A DNA stretch of 64,000 nt from Agrypnia vestita. Taxonomy: Eukaryota > Arthropoda > Insecta > Trichoptera > Phryganeidae. Shown here in pieces: positions 10,601 through 21,437 of the stretch. The position numbers and the translations under genes were made by a program. Every line of letters starts with the position of its first letter. Position 1 is the first letter of the stretch. Location of the stretch: the NCBI GenBank assembly GCA_016648135.1, contig JADDOH010004215.1:210935-274934 (forward strand), read 5' to 3'. The notes below the pieces were generated by a model, which did not search any database, was not told the DNA's origin, and saw nothing but the letters and a program-made list of their open reading frames with translations.

Positions 10601-11820
10601 TAAAACTATATCTTAATTTGCACTATTTACCTCCAATCTATCTATCTAACCACTCATCTGAAGAACACTTTTTATCAAGCTGATTCCATTGCTTCGAACA
10701 CTTTCTATAAAATTCCGTTCAACATTTGCATACAGAAAAACTTCTCGCCCGTGACAGATATTCCCTTTATTTATCACTCGATTAATTACGCTGGCCACAT
10801 CGCTTTGTAATTTGTCACTACTAACGTCGCATTTGTGAAACGTCAGCAGAACTGAAATGCGCATCGTGGTGCTCTTTGTATTTATACCTGACCCGTGTTC
10901 GTCTAGATACTTCCAATATTCCAGAATCTCCTAGCAACTTCCAATTTTAGTGTAAATGGTGTATAAAATCATTGATTACATGCAACTCTTTCTGATTCTA
11001 ACATCTCGTAACAATATATTATACACCATCAGGGTCATGCTCCCTCGGAAGCTAAACTGTTTATCTTATACTTCCGTCACAATAATATTTCAGCGTGTGC
11101 AAACAGCAATGTGAAATTTTGTATCATCATTAGACATAATGTGCAGGATTATATGTGCCAATTTTAGATACAAAATCAGAGATTCCATATCTTTGAATAA
11201 TATCACAGAAAAAAAAACTTTTTTAGTGGAGATATTTGATTAAAAGCATAAAATCTTAGTTTTTTCTCATATTTTGTGTTTATTTTCATCTCAAAATTGC
11301 ATACTTATTTATATTTACTTCCTTTCTTTTAACTCGTGGCGTCTGTCAATTTTTAACCATTTTCCTGTGATCCAATCACAATGTTTGGATGAATATTAAA
11401 ATAAATCACTTAGAGATATTTATGTACGTACTACAAAATAATTACTAATTTAATAATCCATCAATCTATTCGTACAATTGAATGCCTGTTCTCTGTACAA
11501 TCTGATCAATGATCTAAACCAAATTTTGCACAGTTACTTTCACTCTCTAGGACCCTGTGCTAAACATGCGTACAAACCCTACCAGTTCCAGCCGTCCCAT
11601 CTCTTTCTGATGTAAATATGCTTTATATTAAAGGCTATCCATCACAAAAAGTACTAAGAAGAACTCTAGGACCCTGAATAAAATGCAGGATATCTCACCC
11701 TTCCCCTACTCGAATCAAAGTCTATAGCTATAGCTGGAAATAACTGTCAGTGACTCAGTCTCCACCAAATGCTATTTTTATCGCATTCAAGTAAAGTTCT
11801 TAACTGTTGATAAACCAATT

Positions 11821-12549
11821 GAAGACCCCATGGCAAGAAGTTGTTAACTAACATTTTTGTCAAAAATAAATAAATAAGCCGAGTAATAATAATAAATAAG
11901 TTCAGAACTTAAAAATAATTAGAACATGTTCAAATCATAGGGATGAACATGTTAACTAAAGTTTTTCATAAAAACCAAATCAGTTACTAATGGGAAGAAC
12001 ATGTTATCTTCAATAATAACATGTTCATGCCATCATTCTGAAATTAACACGCCTTTTAATTTGATTGGAATATTTATGGTTAATAAATTTTACTCTGGCA
12101 GTACTGTCATATATTTGTTTTTACTTATATTTTATTTTCCAATAATTTTAAATGGTACATACCATGTTTCGTATTATTAATTAACATGCCAGGTATTTTG
12201 TAATTTTGGATAATGGATGGTAAAAATGGATAGCATTTGAAGATAGCATGATAGCATGTTTGATGTTTGTGTTTTACCAATTTTAAAAAGGTGTTATATT
12301 CTATTAAAAATGAGTTCCAGAGGCGAAAAAATGATTGTTGAACTACATTTTTTAGGGAAAATTAGTATATTTTTATTTTTCTGTGCATAATTGCTTTGTA
12401 AATACTTTTTTGATATTTTAGTGACATAAATCAATAAAAATTAATCTTGAATTAGCAATAAAACATATTTTTCAAAGGCGAAATGCAAATGTCTAATTAT
12501 CTCAAAATGACTTGAATGTTAGGTAACAACTTCTTGCCATGAGGTCTTC
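11821..12549. mobile_element. GAAGACC-ended inverted-repeat element, copy 2
   Basis: The ends GAAGACCCCATGGCAAGAAG and CTTCTTGCCATGAGGTCTTC are flanked by AATT on both sides (11817-11820 and 12550-12553). Interior blocks (AACATGTTCATGCCATCATT; TTAATCTTGAATTAGC) match copy 1 (2025-2784) in reverse orientation. There is no transposase ORF. It lies between genes A and B. Confidence 0.8.
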
Positions 12550-12748
12550 AATTATCAGAGGTATGTTAATAAAAAAAATAGTTTGTCAATATGTTACGCA
12601 TGCAATGAATATAGATGGTGTAAAAAAAGTACTGTAACAGGCTTTTTGCACTCCAATATATTCTTTAAAATATTTGTCAGATGACAGACGTTATTGTGGG
12701 GTCCGACATCAGGGCAAACCCTTTTGTATTCTGCAGTGCATGTGAGCC

Positions 12749-13014
12749 TGCATATCGAGGGTAGAAAGCCAAAAGGTAATTAGTGATTATTTCGAACTTT
12801 ACACGAGAGCAAAATAATGTTTTGTCAATTTGATTTCTTTTAGTATTAAACGATTTCCTATGTGTCCTATTCAGATTTCCTATCCGATATGTGTTTCGGA
12901 TAAACAAATATGGAAATCGTTTAATAATAAAGGAAATATTGACAGAACTTTCTTTTGCTCTCCTTTAAAGTTCGAAATAATCACTAACGCCCTTTTGGCT
13001 TTCTACCCTCTATA
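12749..13014. repeat. Inverted repeat, about 110-bp arms
   Basis: The left arm (GAGGGTAGAAAGCCAAAAGG ... GTGATTATTTCGAACTTTA ... ATTAAACGATTTCC) is mirrored by a right arm ending CCTTTTGGCTTTCTACCCTC, with about 85-90% identity by eye. The centre is CTATTCAGATTTCC...ATGTGTTTCGG. This is probably a foldback MITE. Its right end abuts the CAGGGTGT element at 13017. Confidence 0.7.
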
Positions 13015-13016
13015 TA

Positions 13017-13518
13017 CAGGGTGTAACAGAGCTAGTCCACAATACTTCACGTTTTTTTGTTTTTTAATTTTTTACAAATACATTTTTTTTTTTACAAAGT
13101 TACATTGCCAGTTACATTATCATGGATTTTTCTCTTCTACATGAGTAACATAGACTCGTGGTAGGAGAGGAGTATCATTACATTTTACATTTACAGAGAA
13201 TCATATGATAAAATGTACATATTCATCAATATATGTATATGTATAGACAATTTAATTATAATTAGTAAGTAATAGGTACATATATAATAAAATTATAGTT
13301 CTTGTTGCTTGCTTACTTAAGTTACTGTAATGATAGTTCAACTTTTTACCAAAAATGAGTCAGAAATATGGAAAAAAATGCATACCTTGATATTGCATAT
13401 CTCCATGACTATTGATCTCATTCTCAAAACTCAAGGTCATGGTTGCTTGAGCATTTTGGACTCATAATTAAAGCAGAAATCTACCTGTAAAGTTTTGTGG
13501 ACTAGCTCTGTTACACCT
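13017..13518. mobile_element. CAGGGTGT-family inverted-repeat MITE
   Basis: The left end CAGGGTGTAACAGAGCTAGT pairs with the right end ACTAGCTCTGTTACACCT. Internal GTTACTGTAATGATAGTTCAAC and AGTCAGAAATATGGAAAAAA are the family's right-arm blocks, also present at 37440-37490. There is no ORF of note. Confidence 0.7.
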
Positions 13519-13660
13519 ATCATTAATAAGCATATGGAGTGAATTTAAAACTGGTCTTAATATAATGAGAAGGGTTAAAAACGGATTGCATTGGTGTAAG
13601 AGAGATGCATGACATAAATATTTATTGCACCAGAAATAGAAGACGTCCACGGAAGACTTG

Positions 13661-13828
13661 GTATACCTCTTTCCATTTAAAAGAGACAATTGAATTAGTA
13701 TGTGTAAGCCGTGTGTACGAGGCACATGGTTTCTTTGTGTTGGTGTTTATACCCATAAACAATGTGCGTCGTATGCACGACTTACACATACTGATTCGAT
13801 TACCTTTCGTAAATGGTAAGAGGTCTAC
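13661..13828. mobile_element. Hairpin MITE (GTATACCTCTTTC family), copy 1
   Basis: The left end GTATACCTCTTTCCATTTAA pairs with TAAATGGTAAGAGGTCTAC. The arms contain TTAGTATGTGTAAGCCGTG and ATGCACGACTTACACATAC, and meet around ACCCATAAACAATGTGCG. Other copies: 26500-26683, 28393-28577 and (decayed) 61087-61195. An RT tail fragment (AGAAGACGTCCACGGAAGACTTGG, encoding RRRPRKTW) directly precedes it. Confidence 0.75.
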
Positions 13829-14049
13829 CAGATTAACTAGACTAGCTTACATGAGGAGATGCATGAATATTAATTAATAAGTTATCATCCTGCCAAATTT
13901 TTATTCCGGTAAATATTTTGTAAATGGTTTTTAAATACGAGATAAAAATAGTTTCAAAAAACTTCAACAAGCCTGGGCTTATTTTGGAGGTCAATACGAC
14001 AAGTTTTTATGTGTGATTAAAAAAATGTGTTATAATTGTTTAATGACAA

Positions 14050-14196
14050 AATTCCCCGCAGGAAATGGATTGTACTCGGTTCGGTTACTGCGGATGTGAA
14101 ATATAATAATAAAAATGGCAAATAGTTACAAATTATTTTCGGCCGGCGTTCGTGAAAACAAATATAAACTCGAACACGACCAAAAGGCGTTCAGTT
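14050..14196 (+). promoter_or_regulatory. Core promoter of secreted-protein gene B
   Basis: It contains the block AATTCCCCGCAGGAAATGG (14050-14068), an ACAAATTATTTT block, TATAAA (14163-14168) and the initiator TCAGTT (14191-14196), with the same order and 30-bp TATA-initiator spacing as gene A's promoter. Conservation after duplication suggests shared expression control. Confidence 0.7.
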
Positions 14197-14295
14197 CGAT
14201 ATATCAATGGCGTGATGGAAAGTGAAATAACCAAATAATATAATAATAAGGGAAAGTTAATTAATAAGGACATATTAATTAAATTGTAAACGAAA

Positions 14296-17146
14296 ATGAA
14301 GTTTTACAGTTTTTGGATATTCCTCGTGATTTCTACTTTTTTGCCGTCAATAGTAAGATTTTGTATAATGTCTAATAACAATATGTACATATAATAATTA
14401 AGCACAGAGAAATTTATGAACAAATGTGAAGATTATATTGATGTGAACGCTGGTTCTTAGTGTTTCCTCGCGAGATGTGTGTGGTTAAATTGCCAGAATT
14501 ATATTGCAAAATATAGTGTTTCGTATGTTATTATAACCGTATACTGAGATTGTAATGGGCCACGTATATGGATAAAACTCGTCTCGAAACAGTAAATGAA
14601 AGATGTAAAATTATATACGTGCACAGCGTACAATCAACCAATAGTGAACACTAACATACTACCTGAATATAAGCAATGCATACCCTAAATTGAGAAAGGA
14701 TTGTTCCAGATGTTATTAACATTGTTTGACAGGCGCTGCATTGGCGCTAGATGTAGTCATTGTGACACATCTTAAAAGATGAAGGGCCGGTTGTGTCAGC
14801 TTGGATTATAGTTGGTTTAAACTTGTGAATATTGCAAGTGATTTTTAAAATGTGTCATCAAAATCGTTTTTATACAATATTTTGACATTTTGACAAGAAT
14901 TGTTCGAGATCTAAGTAAATTACTTTTTCTTTTAAGGATATATTTTTCTCTTATGTTTATGTTAATTTATATAGTGCCATTTTTGCGTAAGAGACACTTC
15001 AAGGTAATATGACACAACCAGCCCTTAATTTCCCTTTGCAGAAACTTTACAGTTATTGTATAATGTGCGTAGTGTTGGTATGGGAACAATCGTAAGTGTA
15101 AAGCCATGTATTCACTAGGGGACAAATAGCGCAGCATTTCGCGCGGCATGTCGCATGAACATCTACGTTCATGTTTCGGGGACAATGACGCGGTCATTTG
15201 ACGTGTACACACCGGGAACCGGGACTCACATATCTTATCGTGGAAATGTCACCCGGTGAGATTATGATGCGGTATCTATTTACACTTCGTCACTTAGCGA
15301 AAACGGGGTTCTGCACAATTCGAAATGTTTTTTGGGTCGCAATTTCAAATTAACAAGGTTTTATTGTAGTAAATTGAATATTATTAAAAACAAGGTCCTT
15401 TTTGCAAATAATTATTGTTTTCCACACATCGCGGAAATGTCGCCTTATGAGGTTATGATGACAGCTGCGTATCCATTTATGTTAACGAGTTTATTGAAAC
15501 GTAAGAGGAGAAAAAGGTGGTGGATGCGAAATTATTTACTGCAAAGAGAAAGAAGGACGAATATTCTATGCGATCTTCGATCGATACAGCTCGATAAGTT
15601 CAAGAACAATTTCATTTCCCCACATTGTCATCTTGACAGATACAGCACATGCCATACCATAATAACGCATAAACATACCACGTGGTACTGATGCTCCGCG
15701 TAATGTTGCAGTGAGCTCGCTCGGGTACCGTGTGCATGGCAACGTTGCCACGGCACGTAGAAATGCCGCGCTATGTTGTGCGCGACGTCGCGGAGCAGTC
15801 CACGACGTTGCAACGTCACGTAGACTCTATGCCGCGCGTGCTGTTGAGGGACAATTTGTCCCCTAGTGAATACATGGCTTAAGTGATCATTAAGTGAGGG
15901 AACGACTGTATAATCATTTAGAGTCATTCATTTTGTAAGTCATATTTCATTCACAATGAGATGGTGTATTATTATTATTTTTTTTTAGTAATTATTATTT
16001 ATTTTTTTTATTAATTTATTTTAAATTTATACGCCTGATACGCCGCCATTTCCCAATATAAAATAAATACGTCCCCATTTCCCCCAGATATGCGTGAAGC
16101 AGACACACGTTCGTAGTTTGACCGGCAGGAAGGTGAGGTCCCCCCACCGGGGGGGAGGGGGCAGGGATCATGGCAGAAATGAAGGTCGGGGTGATGATTC
16201 AAACGAGTACAACTATGGACGAGGGTTCCCATCAAACAATCCTTACTCCTATTACCCTTGGGTCATAGTCAACTATCCCACGGCTGTTCCGAATTATCCC
16301 ACATATTACCCAACATACCCCACATATTACCCAACGAATCCCACTTACCCCACGTATCCTACGAACCCGACATACCCTACATATTCTACCAGGACCACGA
16401 CCACGACACCTCGTACATCCACAAGTAAGTTAACATTTTCTGAAATGTTTTTTTTTTAAATAGAGATGCAAACACGGAATACGTGTCACATCAATATTCT
16501 TACTACTTTCAAACTAAGCTAAACCCTTGTGCTACGAAAATAGAACTAACTTGCTGGTCTGGAGTGAGGTTCGAACCCGCGACCTTTGGATCACGAGGTG
16601 AGAGTCCTAACCACAAGACCAACTAGCTACTCTATTGTCACTCTACTAGAATTAATCCTTTTGTCTATTGTATTCCTTTTACATGATTTCACTTGCCACC
16701 AGGTAATTACGGAATTAAGCTCGTTAAACAAGTATTATATGTACACCCATTATGTATTACTATACGAAAATATTATTCAAAACAATTGACAATACCAATT
16801 ATGTTAGACCAGCAAATTTTTCACGCAATAAAATAATATGTTCACCAAACACGCAATCATTTTCAGATCCACCATTCATAACTATACCGGCTGAATGGAT
16901 TCGATTTGGAGAGTAGACCACATTTCTGGCGCAATGGATGTGTGGCGCAATGGATGTGTGGCACAATGGATATGGGGCACAAAAGATCGATGTGGCTAAA
17001 AATAAAATATTCAACATTTGTCCCCTCTCTGTTATCTTCTTACGAATAAATAACAATCTACATGTGTTTGTGTCTCTTCAGCGGGTCCCGAAACCACAAA
17101 ACGTGGGTATAATAGTATCATTTGTTTATGTTGCATGTATGTATAA
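14296..17146 (+). CDS. Gene B: secreted Tyr-Pro-Thr repeat protein, paralogue of gene A (3 exons)
   Basis: Coding exons are 14296-14352, 16088-16424 and 17082-17146, with the same phases (0, 1) and donor sequences as gene A, giving 152 aa. Exon 1 (MKFYSFWIFLVISTFLPSI) is a signal peptide of identical length to that of gene A. Exon 2 begins ICVKQ (ICLTQ in A), keeps the RK.RSP motif and a shortened Gly/Arg-rich block, shares EYNYGRG...YYPW with A's DYNYGQG...YYPW, then has irregular YPTYYPT / YPTNPT repeats and a run of Thr. Exon 3 is the least certain: it fits splice rules and phase, and gives a Cys-containing tail unlike gene A's. AATAAA is at 17167-17172. The Gly-rich domain has shrunk relative to gene A. 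Its role is unknown; it is secreted by inference. Confidence 0.77.
15102..15879. mobile_element. Harbinger-type element with transposase N-terminus, TAA target duplication
   Basis: The terminal repeat AGCCATGTATTCACTAGGGG is mirrored exactly at the right end (CCCCTAGTGAATACATGGCT), and both flanks are TAA (15099-15101, 15880-15882). The ends are GC- and CpG-rich (GCGCGGCATG...). It is 778 bp, so too short for an autonomous element. An interior plus-strand ORF (15332-15691) carries the start of a Harbinger-type nuclease (see the next entry). It lies in intron 1 of gene B, about 200 bp before exon 2. Confidence 0.8.
15437..15691 (+). pseudogene. Truncated Harbinger-like transposase
   Basis: From the ATG at 15437 the frame reads MSPYEVMMTAAYPFML, then KRKRRKRWWMRNYLLQRERR, then LCDLRSIQLDKFKNNF. 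The '(R/K)RWW(V/M)R..L..R...G....L..L...D...F.NF' pattern is the N-terminal signature of Harbinger transposases. The catalytic DDE part is missing. The flanking TAA duplications agree with this superfamily. Confidence 0.6.
16456..16640 (-). mobile_element. tRNA-derived SINE-like repeat
   Basis: The minus strand contains a box-A-like TGGTCTTGTGGTTAGGACT, then a tRNA-like stretch, then a perfect box B (GGTTCGAACC). The attached body (AGATGCAAACACGGAATACG on the plus strand) recurs at 33712-33800 without the tRNA part, and a diverged piece is at about 40970-41045. It lacks full tRNA structure and is a repeat, so it is a SINE rather than a tRNA gene. Confidence 0.6.
16926..16973. repeat. 16-bp tandem repeat, 3 copies
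   Basis: TGGCGCAATGGATGTG occurs twice in a row, followed by TGGCACAATGGATATG. It lies in intron 2 of gene B, about 110 bp before exon 3. Confidence 0.8.
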
Positions 17147-17284
17147 AAAATAATTGATTTTTAACAAATAAAGAATATTTTTGTAAATAAATACTATTTG
17201 TCAAACTTGTCAATAAATAGAATCACTGCAGTAAATTCATTTCTCAAGGATTTTATTATTTATAGAAACATTTTTAGTATAACT

Positions 17285-17520
17285 TTTCAGTATGACGAAA
17301 GTAGACTGAATGCGGTCGATACGGATCTTGAATTTTGGAACGTAGTTGATAGAATTAAGAATGGGTCACTGAGATGGTTTAGTCATGTGGAAAGAATGAA
17401 TGAGAACAAGGTGGTAATAAAATATATAAGACGCGAGAACTGAAGGCATATAGAGGGCGTCCATGAAAGACGTTATCAGATAAACCGGAAATAGGAGACC
17501 GGCCCTGTTAAAGACTCTGC
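17285..17520 (+). pseudogene. Non-LTR reverse transcriptase C-terminal fragment
   Basis: The plus strand reads NVVDRIKNGSLRWFSHVERM, then NENKVVIKYIRREN and a stop. This matches the 'RI....L.WFGHV.RM...R' segment near the end of insect LINE ORF2. It is 5'-truncated. It lies just downstream of gene B's poly(A) signal. Confidence 0.65.
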
Positions 17521-18460
17521 CAACAGAGAGTACATAAGAAAACGTATAAAAGTGGAAAAGGTAAGAATGGTATGCCAGGACAGAAGAATGTGGCATTCTG
17601 TACTCTGTCTACTCCTGCAGAGAAACGGCATAATGGTAAGATAGTTTTAATTATGTTTCGGGTTGATAAAATTTCTGCTCCGAGGACCAATATCACAATA
17701 ACCGATAAATATATACATGTACATAAATAATTTTAATTCCTGGAGGGCTTATTACTTGAGGTAAGCATTTGTTTTAAATGATAATAAAAATTAAACTTCT
17801 CTTTAAAGGTCTTCACTCTAAACCACTTCACTCAGTGCAATGTAATTTCTATAACATTTGGATATCACAGATTTTCAGGAAAACTTAAATATGCTAAAAT
17901 AGATGCTAATACATATGTTTCCAATAAACACTCATGGTTTGGTATGACATGCAAAATTAAGTGTGTTAACTTGCTCCTGGCATTTAAAACGTTAATAATT
18001 TTCAAAAGTCTATTTTTGATATTCACATTTCATGTCATCAATTGTAGATGTGTGAAAAAATAAAGGGGACAAAAGAAGTTTCAAATAACGAGACAATTCC
18101 AAATGGTGTGTCACAGATTTTCATCCTATTGTTATAATGATTAAGACATTTTGTCTGGGACAGGAGTCATTCAACTGTAAGATCAAAGACAAAGAGAATG
18201 ACAAGCGCTATTAGATGCCAAAAAAATTATGCAACACGTGTTACTTATCTTGTTCCCGATGGATTCTATATATGTTTATGTTCTTATCTTGATAGGCACA
18301 AGTGAAGCATAAATTAAAAGATAAAAAGCATTATTATCTTTCCCTTAAGTGCAAAACAACCTGACAAGGCACATTTATTACACAAAATTGTCATGCATTA
18401 CATGCACACTTAAATAACACAAACATCTAGCATGTTAACGATAAGTTAGAGAATATACAA

Positions 18461-18560
18461 GGTACTCGTAGCTAGTAGTAGAAACTTTGGGGGAGTTTTC
18501 TTTATTCAATTTTGAACTCTACACTTTGGGGGAAATTTCATTCTAAATATTTCGGTGTAA
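18461..18560. mobile_element. Fragment of the TCATAGCTAGTAGC-type MITE family
   Basis: GTAGCTAGTAGTAGAAACTT and TTTGGGGGAGTTTTCTTTATTCAATTTTGAA match the left arm at 2805-2870. No right arm is nearby. Confidence 0.45.
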
Positions 18561-18619
18561 AACCTGGGGAAATGAAAAATTCTTCCGCGTAAATTGCACA
18601 AAATATTTTTATGTTAATA

Positions 18620-18995
18620 ATGGAAAAATGTGAAAACAAGGAACGTAAAACTTAAGTTTTAATGCATTTATTAAGCTTATACAAAAATTGCAACATCTGT
18701 ATTCATAAAGTACCCGATATTAACATATTTTTTCTTCTCACTTGTGAAAAAAATCGAAATATGTTTTTCAATTTTGTCAAATTTCAAAAAATTTAAAATT
18801 ACATATATGAACTAAAACATATTGATTTGTGGTGCAAGGGACTAAAAATTATTTCGAATTACGAATTACCGGGGTTTTCGAATTATCGGGGTTAATTTAC
18901 TATGAAATTAACATTTTGGGACTTGTGGATTTTAAAAATTTCGATATATAGCAAATTTCGAATTATCGGGGTTCGAATTAACGGGGTTTTACTAT
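18620..18995. mobile_element. pogo/Tigger-like end fragment
   Basis: The repeated motifs TTCGAATTATCGGGGTT and GAATTAACGGGGTTTTACTA form a pogo-type terminal region. A homologous stretch (GTGGTGCAAGGGACTAAAAA in one, TATGGTGCTAGGGGCAAAAA in the other) is at 32285-32390. No transposase core was found. An ORF at 19469-19666 downstream (Cys-containing, ending EDVEEVNNVISDLVEINK) may be part of an associated relic, but it was not identified. Confidence 0.45.
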
Positions 18996-20090
18996 ATAAT
19001 ATTACTGCTATTTGAGAATAATTAAAGATTTTAGTTACGCTAAGTATTAAGCCTAACTGTGAAGCCTAACTAAAAGAAAGAATGAAGTCTAAATGAACTT
19101 TTTATTACATACATTATTTATGTCAATATGAACATATTTATTGTTTCAAAATGACGACAAACTCAACTCGACAAACAATAGTGTGAAAATAAATGTACAT
19201 ATATTAATTAATAATGTACAGAATCATACAATATGTACATATACATAAAGCTGGTGTCATTCATGAATACAAATTATATAATAATATGCGAATCTTTAAT
19301 ATTCCAATTATTCATTTATATATCATCGTCGAGTGTGTTCAAAGTGTTACATAAAAAGTAGTAAAACATTGTACCTAATCAGTATTCAAATCATTAATAA
19401 AAAATCAACACTTTTTAATGTATGTAGGTACTTCAAACCATAGAGATTATGGAAAAAATATGTACTAATTGCAAAAAAGAGTGAGTTTCACTACTGTGTA
19501 TTGTACTCAACGGTACAGACTTGATAATATGACAATTTCTTGCACAGATGGATGCCAAATTAGCGAAGCGAAGCATGGAAAAAGCTCATCATCTGCAAGT
19601 ATGCAAACTGAAGATGTTGAAGAAGTTAACAATGTTATTAGCGACCTGGTCGAAATAAACAAATAATGATTGTATTATTTGTATTTATCTACTTATATTT
19701 GATTAATTACACCTACATGTTTCGGAAAAACCTTCCCATTGTAAGGGTGTTTTATAAATGTCAAAATATCAAAATGAATAATATCTTTTGTTTTTTGTTT
19801 TTCTAAATTATTTTTAAATATTATTGCTGAAGTTCTTGATTACTCACAATTATTGGAAAAAAAATTATAATTGGGCTAGTAATTCAATTTAATTGATTAT
19901 TAATAATATTTTGTTTACTATTACATGATTTAGTAATTTTTAATGATTCTAAATTATTCAATTTCAGACCAAAATTATTTATGTGTAAAATTTTTATCAA
20001 AACCGTGATCATTTTCTAATAAATGATTTGCAAATTCATTCATTAATTAATCAAATGATATAAGTAGATTTATACAAATACAGTAAAACC

Positions 20091-20890
20091 TCGATATAAC
20101 GGACCTCTATTTAATGGACTTCGGATATAACGGACAAAAAATCCGGTCAAATGTAAAAAAAATTAAAATGTCCCGTTAATATTATACATGCTTAAATTCA
20201 AGTGTTGTGTAAGTGTAAACAATTTTTAGCGGCTGTGATAATCACGTCATACGTCTAGCACTAGAATTTGAGACATAATGCAGTCCTGCTCGTAGACTCC
20301 ACCTAGTCAGAGCGATAGGATATTAGGAGATTCCCTGATATAATAATGTGTAGGTTTCTATGGATGTTTGCCATGCTGGCCGGGGATTCACGCAACTCTA
20401 CAGCAGTTTGACTTGTTTACTCAAAGTGAATGAACGCATTTAGTGTACTCCAGTAAATAAATTAAAATTTTAGCAACCCTACCCTTTAAATATGGACAAA
20501 CGGAAAAGAATCAATCTAATGATCAATCACAAACTAGAAATTATACAAAAGTTGGAGTCTGAAATGTCTGCGTCTCGTACATGTAAACAATATGGCAAAA
20601 AACAGCAAACTTCAAAAGTGCAAACAAAACTTGATTCCTTTTTCAAAGCAGGATTACCGAAAGCAAGCGCGTCAAAATCAAACAGCAACGTCACTTCACG
20701 ACGAATATCCGAAGACAATTAAATTGAATTTTGTTTATGTTTTATATTTTTTATGTATATCTAAATACAGTGTACATATTTTCAAAAAAAAGTTTTTTGA
20801 TTTATTTTAAACCTATTTTTATATAACAGACTTTCGGCTTTAACGGACACCCCATCCCCCCAATTAGTCCATTATATCGAGGTTTTACTG
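20091..20890 (+). mobile_element. pogo/Tigger deletion derivative (TA-flanked)
   Basis: The left end CAGTAAAACCTCGATATAAC pairs with the right end ATATCGAGGTTTTACTG, flanked by TA on both sides (20089-20090, 20891-20892). Subterminal repeats (ATAACGGAC) point inward. These are hallmarks of the pogo/Tigger branch of Tc1/mariner. At 800 bp it has lost most of its transposase gene (see the next entry). Confidence 0.85.
20492..20722 (+). pseudogene. Internally deleted pogo/Tigger transposase (HTH start joined to PIP-box tail)
   Basis: The 76-codon frame starts MDKRKRINLMINHKLEIIQK, then LESEMSASRTCKQYG, the first helices of the CENP-B-type N-terminal HTH of Tigger transposases. It then jumps directly to KVQTKLDSFFKA and a Ser/Asn-rich basic tail. 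QTKLDSFF fits the PCNA-interacting (PIP) consensus Q..(L/I)..FF, a motif known at the C-terminus of pogo-family transposases. The second HTH and the whole DDE domain are gone, yet the frame is open. It is probably a non-functional internal deletion, although a small fusion peptide remains possible. Confidence 0.65.
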
Positions 20891-21194
20891 TAATACAATC
20901 AATTTTTTTAAAAATGTCAATCTACAATGTTGCTGAATCAATTGAAAAAATAAAAATATATTTATTCAACTTGTATGAAAGCGAATAAATTTTTAATATT
21001 CCGTAAGTTTCTGTAGTGATAATCTACCATTTTACAGAATATAAGTCAGATATATTGTAACTGTCCACATATAAATAATTATTTAATTTAATTAATTTAG
21101 TATTACAAAAATATGCTATGCTCCAATTAAACTCCAACAAGGAATAACGAAAACACATTTAACTACAAACATTTGAAATATACATAAAATGTTG

Positions 21195-21437
21195 GATATA
21201 AAAGCAAAGGCAATAATATCTAAAATAATTTAATGCAGTAATCGAGGATTACAATTTATAATGTACCGAATTCAAGATTTTATGGAAAACATAGCTTATA
21301 AACTTATAGGAAACATGATTTTGGAAGGGATAGATAAATAAAATCTAGAATTCAGTACATTTTAAATTAGTAATTCTCGGTGACTGCATTCAAAACATTT
21401 TTTAATTTTTTGGGTATTGCTGCCACTGCTTTTATAC
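21195..21437. mobile_element. Inverted-repeat MITE (TTTAATGCAGT family), copy 1
   Basis: The left arm (ATAAAAGCAAAGGCAATAAT, then TTTAATGCAGTAATCGAGG, then AATGTACCGAATTC) is mirrored at 21355-21437 (GAATTCAGTACATTTTAAAT ... GACTGCATTCAAAACATTTT ... ATTGCTGCCACTGCTTTTAT). A second, single-armed copy lies at 31645-31810. Confidence 0.65.

Noticed and set aside
16560..16630. tRNA gene on the minus strand
   Set aside because: Box A and box B are present, but the acceptor and anticodon stems do not fold properly and the sequence continues into a repeat body found elsewhere, so it was called a SINE.
19443..19666. Cys-containing reading frame (CTNCKKE ... ISCTDGC ... acidic tail)
   Set aside because: It is interrupted by a stop, and splicing around it gives no open product; it probably belongs to a decayed mobile element and was not annotated as a gene.
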